Of a stretch of 64,000 nucleotides of DNA, positions 54,216 through 64,000 are shown piece by piece. Each line of letters opens with the position of its first letter. The stretch's first letter is position 1. The notes beneath the pieces are model-generated. The model had not been told where the DNA came from, searched no databases, and worked only from the letters and a program-made list of their open reading frames with translations. The position numbers and the translations under genes were made by a program. This DNA is from Hibiscus mutabilis (lineage: Eukaryota > Streptophyta > Magnoliopsida > Malvales > Malvaceae), in NCBI GenBank assembly GCA_019671005.1, contig CM033725.1:38028678-38092677 (forward strand), read 5' to 3'.

Positions 54216-55786
54216 TGTTGGCCTTGTGGGATTCATAGGAAATAAAAATGATCTAATCATGTAAATAAATGCAGGGGGAAATTATCCTACGAAAAATTCC
54301 AAGATCTCATGCAATCATATTAACAAATGACAGAGATAATTATAAGATTAACTCGATATAAGATTCTGTAATCTTGTTTTGCTGAGGCGCTGCCTTTCTG
54401 AAAGATGACCCCCTCTACAAGTATCCACACGTGAATGGACGAAGAACGGCTATCGAAATGCTAGTTTCTCTCTAGTTTTGAAAAAAAAAATTGTGGTTTT
54501 GGTGGCTAGTCGAAAAACTCAAATGCACAAAGCCCTTCGCATACATACATATATATATGACATGATTAGGGTTGGATTGAGTTCACTATTATAATTTAAT
54601 TAAAACTCTTTTAAATAAATTGTAATTTAAAGCAAATTCCTTTATCTGATAAGGAATTTAAATTCAACCAAAATCTTGATGATGTGATTTATTTAATATT
54701 ATTATTTATTTAAAATAAATAATAAAACAAATTCTTTATCCAGAAAGGAATTTAAATCTAACCAAATCTAGATGACAAGATTATTTAATAATATTATTTA
54801 TTTAATATTATTTTTGAAAAATAATAAAATAAATAAAATATTCTATAAATTTAACTTCTTTAAATTTGAATAAATAATATTTAACAATATAATTTAAAAT
54901 AATCTCATTATCTTAAATTTATTATTGAGTAATAACCACAACCATTCTTATCCATTCTTAGTGTGCGACCCTATAGGTTCAATTAACGCTGGTAGTAGAT
55001 AAAATCACATTTTATCCTACATGTCATGAGTGGCCTCTAGCAAGACATTATGACTACCCAAGTTAAATGAAAAACTCATAATCCGAGATAACCTTAATTT
55101 AGTTTATGTCATAATCCTTTTATCTCACGATATCTTGATAGAATATAAGGTTGGAAAATTTTAACCTTATATCGTTCTATCTTTAGTTTCTCGATGCCCA
55201 ATTGAACTGACTAAACAAATGACATTGATCTCTATCAATTTATTTGAGCATGACCATGCATTTCTCAATCTCAATCATTGAGGGGCCCAGAGACATCTCT
55301 CTTATGTTAGGAGGGATAAATTCCATCTTAATTACTCACATCTCACTACATGATTCCTTATTATGTTCAAGCACAACCTTTATAACCGTCCAATCAAAAA
55401 CGATGTTTGACTATGTTAAAACATAATAGTCATTATGTTGAGAATCGTAATAATTCAGGTCTAAGGATTTAATATCACAACTATTTGAAGATTAATATAT
55501 AACTTTAATCCATGTATTAATCTTAAGATGAGTTGATCCTAATATTTGTTCTCAACAAATACATATATGAATTTGATTTTAATCTCATTCACATATTCAT
55601 CTAATGAATATCTATCAAACTCCATACTAATCTTATCTTACTATTGTTCCCACAATAGTAACTGATTAGGGATATTTTGAATAATAATATTCAAAGATAC
55701 AAAATCATGCAAATTTATTATAATAATAAATTTAATAATCAAAATATCATGTCCATATAATAGGCCCTAGGGCACTATAGCTAATA
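54216..55786 (-). mobile_element. Solo copia LTR
   Basis: On the minus strand it begins TATTAGCTATAGTGCCCTAG and ends CCCACAAGGCCAACA, the start and end style of a common plant copia LTR family. It is about 1.57 kb and very A/T-rich. Neither side shows a primer site or polypurine tract, so it is taken as a solo LTR. No TSD could be confirmed (TTACT against GATCG), so a truncated or rearranged element remains possible. Confidence 0.55.
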
Positions 55787-55886
55787 GATCGTGTATACAT
55801 GCACGCAATAGACTCACTCTTGGCATTATTTCTTACATATCTACATTGTATTCTCAATCTTTTGCCAAGCTTTAGCAAAGTCGACA
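55787..55886 (+). mobile_element. Athila-like solo LTR, right piece
   Basis: GATCGTGTATACATGCACGC and the following sequence fit the tail of the Athila-like LTR, ending AAAGTCGACA before CTGCT. This short piece is the weakest link in the nest. Confidence 0.45.
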
Positions 55887-56142
55887 CTGCTCCCAATAAT
55901 GTTGTCGAAAACTCTGCTGGAACTGTTGTAGGTGCTGAACAACCGCTTTCTTTGGTTGTCTCCTTGAGACATTATCCTCTACGGCTTTTTCATCGACCGC
56001 AATCATCGGCTGCATTGCCAAGGTGTCATTCTTGGTTGTTTTTCCTCTAGGTGCTCTTGGTTGTCTCCATCCATGCTCTAGGATTTTCAGGCTCACTAAT
56101 GAAACTGAAGGTCATGTGTTTGTCCGCGTTCACCACATCAAT
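55887..56142 (-). pseudogene. Gag N-terminus and leader of the Retand-like element
   Basis: Minus-strand reading gives a frame with MSLKILEHGWRQPRAPRGKT and a Gln-rich VVQHLQQFQQSFRQHYWEQ, ending at the Athila-like LTR. The frame then resumes at 25284 with a Gly/Gln/Pro-rich segment before MQERLKSMEE. Its place directly after the 5' LTR (56143-56588) fits a gag start. No clear primer site is recognised next to the LTR. Confidence 0.5.
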
Positions 56143-56588
56143 TGTTTATTGTCAAAATGGACAAGGATCAGAGATGGTGGCCCATACAGGTCGAGCTGAC
56201 TGTTATGGGTCGAAGTTCGTATGTTGCTATTTGGTTTTAGCAGGAAATGGTCTCTGGAATGGAAGATCTTGGTGTTCTTCTTCTTGCATGTCATGTTTTA
56301 TACTGCTTAGACAAGTGTCATGAACGGGTTATCATGGTGCGTTGATTGGAGTGGCTATGACTTGACATCCTAGGTTCTCCTCATCGTCCGTAGCGGGCAC
56401 ATGTCTGGCTATGTGGCTGCCAAATAAGACGCGACATTGTTTGCAGTCTTGTCTGTTCGCCACATATTGCAAGAGGTGTCGTATAGATAACGGGCGATCC
56501 CATACGTTGCGATCCTTGTGTATTGCTATCTGCAGTCTTATTCTTTTTGGTTTTGACACGTGGCAGTAGGTTTTTATAGGTGCTAACA
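56143..56588 (-). mobile_element. 5' LTR of the Retand-like element
   Basis: 446 bp on the plus strand from TGTTTATTGTC to GGTGCTAACA. It is clearly homologous to 13662-14096 throughout, with many differences. It is followed at once by copia LTR sequence at AAGGG (56589-56593). Confidence 0.75.
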
Positions 56589-57410
56589 AAGGGTTTTTGA
56601 CATGTTTAAATACTTTCAAAATAGCCAAAGTGTCAAAAAAAAGGATTTGAGTATCGGTAGGGTCTTCCTTGTACAAATACCCAACAGCTCATATCGATAC
56701 GGTCACCCGTGTACCGATACGCCCTTTTTCCTACAAGTTTTCAAATTTTCCAGTAAATAAACGTTATACCGATATGGACTAGTTTGTACTGATACGAAAT
56801 TATCGTGTAGCCGTACTTGGTGCAAAAATAGTGTAACGACTCTTTCTACTTAAGGCAGGTACTGATACCTGAATTTGTGTATCGATACTGAATAACTGCA
56901 TTTAATGCTAGAAATAATGTCCCCAATGGCTAGAAACGGTCATGAAGTTATTAGAGGGTTTAAAAGATCTCTTCAAACATCCATGGAACACCAAAAAACT
57001 CAATGCCAACGTTCTTTATATAGACAAATTGTTTTAGTGCTTAATTTGTCAAATACCTTGTAGTCGTGAGCCAAATTGTCACATTTGCTCAAATTTTAGG
57101 ATTTTGGGTGAGATTTAAATTGTGCAAATACTTTGCTTTGTGATGGTTTTCATTATTTGCTAATTTTGTATTCTCTTAGTAAGTAGTGTCTCAAAGCTTT
57201 GGGTATAAGCTTTGAGGGTTTGTAAAGGTTATCTCCTTGAGCCTATAAAAAGTAAAGACAAATTAGTGAATTTGTGGAAAATCCTTAGTGTGGATAGCTA
57301 AGGTATTGGAGGTAGACTTGGTTTAGAATTTGAACCACTATAAATTATTGTGCAAATTTTTAATTTTTTATTGCATCCACCACAATCACTCAAAGGCCAA
57401 TTCACCCCCT
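56589..57410 (+). mobile_element. Copia 3' LTR, right piece
   Basis: It matches 10045-10910 of the 5' LTR, including degraded GTACCGATAC words at 56651-56891 and the AAGGCCAATTCAC end. It lacks about the last 28 bp, where hAT-like sequence starts. Confidence 0.85.
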
Positions 57411-57689
57411 ATATTATATATATCACATAAGAAACAACATGAAGAAATATATGTGTATTGTATGGTTATAGAAAGTCGTTTAAATTGAAACTAATTAGTA
57501 TTATAATATTATAAATATTTACAATTAAATTTGAATAGAAACTCGAACAATTGGACTCGACTCGAATTTTAATAACTCAACTAAAAAAATTTCAATCAAA
57601 GCTTGAATTATAAAATAGGATTCGTCAACTCTACTACCTCAAAATTTTTTGACTCATCTTGACTCGACTCAATCATATTGACACCCCTA
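57411..57689. mobile_element. hAT-like element, truncated copy 2
   Basis: It matches the right half of 7964-8509 (ATGAAGAAATATAT, CTCGACTCGA, ACTCGACTCAATC) and ends in ACACCCCTA, an altered terminal repeat. The left half is missing where it abuts the copia LTR. Confidence 0.6.
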
Positions 57690-57956
57690 CCTCTGTGGAT
57701 GAAAACTGTTAGTCAAGTAACAACAAACAGCTTGAAATAGCTTGACACAAGGACATGTCAGTAAAAAAAATTATATTTTATATAATTTTATAAAATTATT
57801 TTTTATTGATGTGTCAAGTCAACACTTTTGTCTATACGACAATGTTATGTCAACGTGCATTGCATGCAGGTTTGACACGTCATTTCAAGTCATTTAACGT
57901 TAGTTGAATAACAGTTTTCTTCCATGATGGGTCATTTTGGCTTAAAGTGAAACATT
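57690..57956. mobile_element. MITE-like element, copy 2
   Basis: It matches the core of 5185-5660: CCTCTGTGGATGAAAACTG on the left, AACAGTTTTCTTCCATGATG on the right and an A/T-rich centre. The arms are shorter than in copy 1. It sits directly between the hAT-like remnant and an Athila gag. Confidence 0.65.
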
Positions 57957-57957
57957 G

Positions 57958-58910
57958 AGAGATTCAAGGACCTGTTGAGGAGGTGCCCTATGCATGGATT
58001 CCCTAACTGGACCCAGATAGAAACCTTTTATAACAGACTCAATGCTAATGATAGGACTGTTGTTGATGCTTCGACAAATGGTTTGCTGTTAGATAAGAAT
58101 TATAAAGCGTCAATTGACATCCTTGAAAGGTTGCCGCCAATGATTTTCAGTATCCTACTACTAGACTAGGAACAAGAACGAAAACTTCTAGAAAATTAGA
58201 GCTTGATGCATTAACATCAATCAATGCTCAAATTTCCAATCTCACTGATATAGCGAAGACATTGAAAAAGCCTATTGAAGTCCAAGAAGTAAAGGCATTA
58301 GACCTATTCTGCACGATATGTTAAGAGGATCATCATGCGGAGGATTCCCCAACAAACCCTGCGTCAGTAAATTTTGTTGGCAATTTCAATCGTAATTATA
58401 GTCCATATTCCAATACTTATTATGTAGGTTGGAAGCAGCACCCGAACCTATCTTGGCCAAATCAGAGAGGTAATCAATTTAATGCCCAATGGCAGAATAA
58501 CCATGCACAGTCAGGTTTCAATAAGAATGTGATGCCACAGAGAGCCCATAATAATTTTCAACAAGGGAAAAGATCTAATCAGGGGAATTCTTTAACAGAG
58601 TACATGGAAAGGAATGATGCAACCGTCTAGAGTTTGGCAACATCCATGAGAAACTTGGAGGTTCAGCTAGGGCAGATTGTCAATGCACTCAGCAATAAAC
58701 CCAAAGGAACATTGCCAAGGGATACGAAAGATGCTCGACAGAAAGCTAGAGAAAAATGCAAAGAGGTAACTCTTCGAAGTGGCAAACAATGCGAGATTGA
58801 AACACCTGTCAAGCAGTTAATTAATTGCCAAACCAAAAAGTTGATGCCAGGAGATGAACCTAAAGAATTTGAGAATGATGAGGCAAAAACTTATGATGCC
58901 AGACAGTAAT
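57958..58910 (+). pseudogene. Athila-lineage gag, 5'-truncated (second, distinct element)
   Basis: It enters mid-domain with ERFKDLLRRCPMHGFPNW, then QIETFYNRLNANDRTVVDAS (the end of the Retrotrans_gag domain). After a stop comes a knuckle-like CTIC...HH, where a stop codon and a Ser replace conserved residues. An Asn/Gln-rich stretch (NPASVNFVGNFNRNYSPYSN) follows, then SLATSMRNLEVQLGQIVNAL and EVTLRSGKQCE (58634-58909). The order is that of Athila-group gag. The first half of gag and the 5' LTR are missing at the junction with the MITE-like element. Confidence 0.8.
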
Positions 58911-59700
58911 CTGATGCCAGCACCACATTGGCAAAGCCAATGGAGCCGACATTTGCTTATCCACCACCACCTTTCCCACAAAGACTCTAGAAACATAAGA
59001 AAAACCAACATTTTAAGCGTTTCGTAGAAGTTCTTAAATAGTTGCAAATAAATATATCATTAGTGGAAGCTTTTGAGCAAATGCCCAATTATGTCAAAAA
59101 TCATGAAGGACATCTTGACCAAAAAGACGAAATTGGGTGATTTCGAGATTGTAGCTCTTATTGAAGGATGCAGTATAATGATACTCAATCAATTTCCACC
59201 AAAGCTTAAAGATTCAAAAAGTTTTACTATTCCCTACGCCATTGACAATGGATTCATTGGTAAGGCACTGTGTGACTTGGGAGCCAGCATCAATTTGATG
59301 CCAATGTCAATTTTCAGAAAGTTTGGAACTGAAGCAAGGCCTACCATGGTAACACTTTGGCTAGCAAAATGATTTTTTGCACATCCTAAGGGTAAGATTA
59401 ATGAAGTGTTGGTGAAGGTAGACAAATTTATATTTCTAGCTAATTTTATCATTTTAGATTATGAGGCAGACATGAATGTCCCAATTATATTGGGTAGACT
59501 ATTCATTGCCATAGGTAGAGCCCTGATTGATGTTTACAAAGGTTAACCTACAATATGTATGAATGATCAACATGTTACATTTAATGTGTTTCAAACTCTT
59601 AAATACACAGATGAACCTGAGGAATGCCAAACTGACGAGATGATGGAGTCTATTTTTACTATGGATGTGGCACATATTTGCTAAGACCCAAATAACGGTG
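58911..59700 (+). pseudogene. Athila-lineage protease
   Basis: The segment begins FAYPPPFPQRL-like (about 58950). The open frame 59073-59372 contains VALIEGCSIMILNQFPPKLK, SFTIPYAIDN and the active site CDLGASINLMPMSIF (59269 onward, D-L-G-A-S as usual for this group). A stop at 59370 breaks it. Later MNVPIILGRLFIAIGRALID is the conserved ILGRPFLAT block. One main disruption is seen, so this is one of the better preserved genes here. Confidence 0.8.
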
Positions 59701-61075
59701 CCAAAGAACATGATAATGAAGATGAGATGAGTAAAGAACTTGAAAGACCAACCTTGGAGACTAACATTGTGAGTTATTTTGGGCAACCAGAACCACTAGA
59801 GTTGGCTGGCAGAGAAATCAAGGCACATAAAACATCTATTGAGGAGCCACCAGAATTGGAGCTGAAACCATTGCCAGACCACCTTAAGTATGTTTATTTA
59901 GGTAATGACTCAACTTTTCTAGTGATCATTGCTACTGATCTCACTAATGATCAGGAGGAAAGATTATTGGAAATATTAAACAATTATAAGCAAGCTTTGG
60001 GATGAACCTTGGCTGATATATGAGGAATAAGCTCAACTATTTGCATGCACAAAATTATTTTAGAGGAATACCATGGAAAAACAATTGAGGCCCAGAAAAT
60101 AGTGAACCCGAGCATGAAAGAGGTAGTGAAGAAAGAAATCACAAAATGGATAGATTCTGGGATAATTTATCCCATTTCTAATAGGTTGTGGGTTAGCCTG
60201 GTGCAATGTGTGCCAAAGAAGGGTGGAATGAATGTGGTACAAAATAGCAAAGAAGAGTTGATTCCCCCCCAGGACTGTCACAGGTTGGAGAGTGTGCATG
60301 GATTACAAGAGGCTGAACAATGCCACGAGGAAGGGACACTTTCCATTGCCCTTCATCATTCAGATGTTGGACATGTTGGCAGGTAAGGCATTTTATTATT
60401 TCCTTGATGGCTACTCGGGCTACAACTAAATTTTCATTGCTCTAGAAGATCAAGAGAAAACCATGTTCACTTTTCCATATAGAACATTCGCTTTTAGAAG
60501 AATGGCCTTTGGATTGTGTAACGCTTCGACGACGTTACAACGTTGAATGGTGTAGATCTTCTCCAATATGATCAAGAACAATTTAAAAGTTTTCATGGAT
60601 GACTTATCGGTGTTTGGAAAAATATTCAAGGAATGTCTTCAAATTTGGAACATTTTTTATAGAGATGTATTAAGACTAAACTGGTCTTGAACTGGGAAAA
60701 ATGCCACTTCATGGTGAAGGGGGCATAGTTCTCGGATATAAAGTGACCAAGAGAGGCCTGGAAATAGACAAAGTGAAAGTAGAGGTAATCAAACAATTGC
60801 CACCTCCTACAAGCGTAAAAGGTATCAAAAGTTTTTTGGGACATGCAGGTTTTTATTGTCGTTTTATTAAAGATTTCTCAAACATTTCTAAACCTTTATG
60901 TTTGCTTTTGGAACAAAATACTACTTTTGCATTTGATGATGTTTCTTTAAAAGTGTTTCAGGAACTTAAAGAAAGGTTGATTAATGCCACGATAGTCGTG
61001 GCACCAGATTGGAATAAGTCATTCGAGCTCATGTGCGATGCCAGCGACTATGCCGTCAGAGTAGTATTGGGATAA
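59701..61075 (+). pseudogene. Athila-lineage reverse transcriptase
   Basis: The linker 59727-60005 (KPLPDHLKYVYLGNDSTFLV) leads to KKEITKWIDSGIIYPISNRL and VQCVPKKGGM (60045-60240). The frame then changes: WRVCMDYKRLNNATRKGHFP, FYYFLDGYSGYN, FAFRRMAFGLCNAS and the active site FMDDLSVFGK (about 60592-60625). A further frame (60701-61075) carries GIVLGYKVTKRGLEIDKVKV and the thumb to CDASDYAVRVVLG. All palm motifs are present but in at least three frames with stops. Confidence 0.85.
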
Positions 61076-61355
61076 AGGCGTGACAAAGTTTTCTATACCA
61101 TCTATTATACCAATCAGGCGCTAAATGGAGCTCAGCTTAATTACCCCACAACCGAGAAAGAATTTCTCGCGCGGTTGTCTTTGCATTTGATAAGTTCAGA
61201 TCTTACTTGGTGGGTAACAAAGTTGTGGTGTACACACACCATTAGGTCTTAAAATATCTCTTGGCAAAGAATGATGCCAAGCCTAGAATGATCCGATGGA
61301 AACTCTTGCTACAAGAATTTGATCTCGAGATCTGAGATAGAATGAGAGTGAGAAC
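61076..61355 (+). pseudogene. Athila-lineage RNase H
   Basis: Pieces read YTIYYTNQALNGAQLNY, then TTEKEFLA, then LKYLLAKNDAKPRMIRW and LLQEFDLEI across frames. They end before VADHLSRLEHH at 61356. The usual domain length is retained, unlike in the array element, but frameshifts are present. Confidence 0.75.
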
Positions 61356-62700
61356 TTGGTAGCTGACCATTTATCACGTTTAGAGCATCACCTTGAGGAC
61401 AACAAGACAACTGTCATAAGGGATGAATTCCCCGATGCGTATCTACTTGCAGTCGACTCCATGCCATGGTACGCAGACATAGCCAACTACTTGGTAAGCA
61501 ATATTTTGCCACCAGATTTGGCAAGCAATGCCAGGAAACAATTTATGCAAGATGTTCAACAATATTATTTGGATGAGCCAATTTTGTTTAAGTAGTGTGC
61601 TGATCAAGTGATACGTCGATGTGTGCCAGAAGATGAACAACACAACATATTGCAATTATGCCACAAAACACCGTATGGAGGCCATTTTGATAGGATGAAA
61701 ATCGTAGCCAAAGTGCTGCAGTCGGGATTCTTTTGGCCTACGCTGTTTAAGGATGCCCATAATTTTTGCCAAGGCATGTGATCGATGCCAGCAAATAGGT
61801 AACATCTCCAGTAGGCATCAATTGCCACTCCAGAACATTATGCCAGTAGAGCTATTTGACGTATGGCGAATAGACTTTATGGGTCTCTTTCCCCCATCAT
61901 TTGGTAACCTATATATCCTTGTGGTCGTTGACTACGTTTCAAAATAGGTCGAAGCTGTTGCTTTGCCAACAAACGATCCTAAGGCTATTTCCAAGTTCCT
62001 GCATAAGCATATTTTCACTAGATTTGGTGCCCCAAAGCTATCATTCATGATGAAGGTACACACTTTAAATGTAATTTAATTTCTAAAGCTCTATGTAGGT
62101 ATGAAATTCAGCAACGAATTGCCACAGCCTACCATCCCTAAACAAATGGCCAAGTGGAGATCTCAAATAAGGAGATTAAAAACATTTTGGAGAAAACTGT
62201 GAATCCAACAAGGAAAGACTGGTCTTTGAGACTAGATGACTCCCTTTGGGCTTATATAACAGCTTTTAAGACTCATTTGGGAACCTCCCCATAAAGATTC
62301 ATTTTTGGGAAGGCATGTCACTTGCTAGTAGAGTTGGAACATCGAGCTTATTGGGCAACCAAAAAGCTCAATATGGAATGAAGGGCTGCCGATAAGAAGA
62401 GGCTATTAGATCTAATTGAGTTAGAGGAATTTCAAGCTCAAGCTTATGAGAATGCCAAGCTATACAAAGAGAAGACAAAAAGGTGGCATGATAACAAAAT
62501 TTTGCTAATGCACTTTGAAGTTGGCCAAAAGTTCTGTTATTTAACTTTAGGTTAAAACTATTTCCATGAAAGCTTAAGTCTCGAGGGTCCCTTCGAAGTT
62601 GCCGAACCATATGCTCACAGAGTGGTTAAACTCAAGGATTTGAAGACAGAGACAACTTTTAAGGAAAACGACCAAAATGCATTATCTGGAAGGTAGTCAA
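61356..62700 (+). pseudogene. Athila-lineage integrase
   Basis: The frame 61356-61595 carries VADHLSRLEHHLEDNKTT and PWYADIANYLVSNILPPDL. The zinc-binding domain follows: QVIRRCVPEDEQHNILQLCH, then TPYGGHFDRMKIVAKVLQSG. The core has WRIDFMGLFPPSFGNLYILV (first Asp, 61753-61947), HDEGTHFKCN (second Asp, in another frame) and TNGQVEISNKEIKNILEK (Glu). It then has WSLRLDDSLWAYITAFKTHL and a C-terminal part ending in LKDLKTETTFKENDQN. All three catalytic acids survive as codons but not in one frame. Confidence 0.85.
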
Positions 62701-62902
62701 AAGAATGCTAAAGAGATTGTTCTCATGGCAGAAATTCAGTGAACTCCACCATCATCATTCGATGTATGTACATAATAATTTAGCTTTTTTCTTTGATTTT
62801 TTAGTTTTTGATTCAATTGTTATTTTCTTTCTTTCTGTTATTTTATTTTCTTTTGCTACTTTGAAAGGTTTGCTTTAAGTGAGCGTAGGTACATGATTCT
62901 AA
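62701..62902 (+). other. Start of the 3' UTR of the Athila-lineage element
   Basis: A pyrimidine-rich stretch (62785-62865) follows the end of integrase. No polypurine tract or 3' LTR of this element is reached before another LTR begins. Confidence 0.5.
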
Positions 62903-64000
62903 TGTAACCTCCTAAATCCGGCCTAGAAGAAAAGACCGAATTTAGGAAGTCACGTTTGAAAACTTAACCATTAAGGAAACCAATTTTAAAAATATATATA
63001 CTTTAATTTAAAATAAAATAATCGTAATTTAATATATATCTTATAATAAATAAAAACATAAATGTCATAATAAATATTCGAATGTTTACATAAAATCTAT
63101 AAAATAAAACCATAATAAAAGAATGTTAAAATTATCCGAAAAACATAAATAGTACTCAAGTATGAAATTACATCAATATCCAGAAATAATAAATAATAAT
63201 TTGAATAACTAAAAATAGTTTCGTACTGAATAATAAAATAACCGAATAAAATGTGAGATCCTCCAAGTACTACGTCGCCTAAAGTCCAAAGATATCTGTA
63301 AAAGGAAACTATGGGGGAGTAAGCTAAAGAGCTTAGTGTGTCTCTAAAGTGCAAGAAAAACCATAATCATAAAACATAGTATTAATTTGAATAAAATCCT
63401 TTTAAACCATAACACAAATCACAAGTGCAGTGCAATGCACCCAACTACAACCGCCAAGAGGAAAGTTCCCCAGAACTACTCACTACAACCACCAATTCGA
63501 GGTGGAATTCAGCTCGAAGGGTGAAACCACTAAACTTCCCCAAACAAATCCCAACCCATGCTCATACAATGACATGTTGATTAGAAATTCAAATTCATAA
63601 ACATAGTTCCATAAATCCGATATTTCGTAAGACATACTTCATAAATCATGGTCCATAAATCCGTAAATCATATTTCAACCGATGTTTCATAAATCAAATA
63701 TTTCATAAGTCATAATTAAAAACACATTCTGAAATCGTATGCACGTGATGTCAACTATACAAGCCATAATACATATAAATAATCACATAAGGGGTAAAAC
63801 ACCAACACATAGAAAAATAACATATAATTTATTTATAGCATTGGAAGAAACACACCTTAAGCAGACAAAAGCTCAAACATTGAAGATGGTTGCCAAGCTC
63901 AGACCTAACACATGGTCTAATTGAATCGAAAATGTTTTGGTGTGATCATGTTTGCGTATTGGGTGTGCTCGACGGCATTGGTATATTTTTTGTTTCTTGA
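62903..64000 (-). mobile_element. Partial TGTAAC-type LTR, runs off the window
   Basis: It starts TGTAACCTCCTAAATCC. The terminal TGTAAC...CC is like the TGTAACACCCC LTR at 20167 but the sequence differs. Motifs such as GGGGGAGTAAGCTAAAGAGC (63314) resemble the reverse complement of the promoter-distal part of such LTRs, suggesting minus orientation. It interrupts the Athila-lineage 3' UTR. Its other end and TSD lie outside. Confidence 0.5.
63592..63725. repeat. Degenerate CATAAATC repeats
   Basis: TTCATAAAC, TTCCATAAATCC, TTCATAAATCATGG, TCCATAAATCC, TTCATAAATC and TTCATAAGTC recur within 134 bp of the partial LTR. Confidence 0.7.

Larger units (their letters stand above)
25290..55886 (+). 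mobile_element. Athila-like solo LTR, split into three pieces
   Basis: Pieces are 25290-25702, 53322-54215 and 55787-55886, together about 1.4 kb. The start is TGTTAACTCCTAGAAAGTAC and the proposed end is AAAGTCGACA. The flanks CTCCT (25285-25289) and CTGCT (55887-55891) agree at 4 of 5 bases. The gag of the Retand-like element continues across it from 55892 to 25284. The starting sequence and the middle resemble Athila-group LTRs. No Athila genes lie between the pieces in the right arrangement, so it is taken as a solo LTR later split by a Tat element and a copia LTR. Confidence 0.65.
13662..56588 (-). mobile_element. Retand-like (Tat-lineage) Ty3/gypsy element without RT/integrase
   Basis: Its terminal repeats are at 13662-14096 and 56143-56588. 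The flanks are AATGG and AAGGG, agreeing at 4 of 5 bases, and the intact copia LTR has AAGGG there. The orientation is minus. The polypurine tract is beside the 13662-14096 repeat and gag starts beside the 56143-56588 repeat. Gag and protease pieces lie at 55887-56142, 23406-25289 and 19600-20166. A plus-strand ORF with a plant gypsy-type domain sits between the end of pol and the 3' LTR. Retand-type members of the Tat lineage are known to carry an antisense ORF in that place. RT, RNase H and integrase are missing. Confidence 0.7.
9940..57410 (+). mobile_element. Ty1/copia element lacking pol, outermost host of the nest
   Basis: The 5' LTR is at 9940-10938, with a tRNA-Met-type primer site, gag remains, a non-coding 3' part, a polypurine tract, and a 3' LTR that begins at 13541. 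That 3' LTR is interrupted at 13661 and resumes at 56589, ending truncated at about 57410. The two LTR halves join at the position expected from the intact 5' LTR around 10045. No integrase, RT or RNase H sequence lies between gag and the polypurine tract, so this is a deletion derivative. The actual element sequence totals about 4.5 kb. The remaining 43 kb are later insertions. Confidence 0.8.

Noticed and set aside
54216..55786. Complete copia element
   Set aside because: No primer binding site, polypurine tract or coding sequence adjoins it on either side.
57975..62700. The Athila-lineage element as the missing internal part of the solo Athila-like LTR (25290-55886)
   Set aside because: It lies outside the copia and Retand-like elements that contain that LTR, and its 5' end is cut by a MITE-like element. 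The two belong to different insertions.

Overview
The window looks like heterochromatic, retrotransposon-packed nuclear DNA of a flowering plant, probably a eudicot. It holds plant-type Ty3/gypsy elements (Tat/Ogre, Retand-like, Athila-like, chromovirus) and Ty1/copia elements, hAT-like and other inverted-repeat elements, one nuclear-type tRNA-Leu, and one truncated lectin receptor kinase. I see no intact host protein gene. Every long coding stretch is a decayed transposon gene. The species cannot be named from this sequence.

Layout. Positions 1-4064 hold the 5' part of a minus-strand Tat-like element (LTR, primer binding site, leader, gag start), cut at 207 by the end of another Tat-like LTR in opposite orientation. 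Positions 4065-9939 are low-copy AT-rich DNA with two inverted-repeat elements, a tRNA-Leu(UAG)-like sequence, a 5'-truncated G-type lectin receptor kinase pseudogene and a hAT-like element. Positions 9940-57410 form one deep nest, described below. Positions 57411-57957 are truncated copies of the hAT-like and inverted-repeat elements seen on the left. Positions 57958-62780 are a decayed Athila-lineage gag-pol, and 62903 to the end is part of a TGTAAC-type LTR.

The nest, from outside in, was worked out from reading continuity and target-site duplications (TSDs). (1) A copia element that keeps only gag occupies 9940-57410. (2) Its 3' LTR is split by a minus-strand Retand-like element at 13662-56588 (TSD AATGG/AAGGG), which has gag-protease remains and an antisense ORF but no RT or integrase. 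(3) The protease of that element is split by a 3.2-kb solo LTR (20167-23405, TSD CTTCA). Its gag is split by an Athila-like solo LTR (25290-55886, TSD CTCCT/CTGCT). (4) The Athila-like LTR was split by a Tat/Ogre-like element with gag, protease, RT, two RNase H domains and integrase (25703-53316, TSD TAGGG), and by a solo copia LTR (54216-55786). (5) The Tat element was hit by a chromovirus in its 5' part (26962-28872) and, just before its polypurine tract, by a non-autonomous Athila-like element that now stands as a tandem LTR-internal-LTR-internal-LTR array (38143-51118, TSD ATGAG).

How the parts relate. Nothing here works as a host pathway. The elements record a time series of insertions, and the youngest (the tandem array, with near-identical copies) is innermost. 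The points most worth following up are three. Unrelated LTR families share clusters of a near-palindromic GTACCGATAC motif. The tandem-array element carries a TTGCC-NN-GGCAA palindrome and an in-frame 24-bp minisatellite. The Retand-like element has an antisense ORF with its own candidate TATA box.
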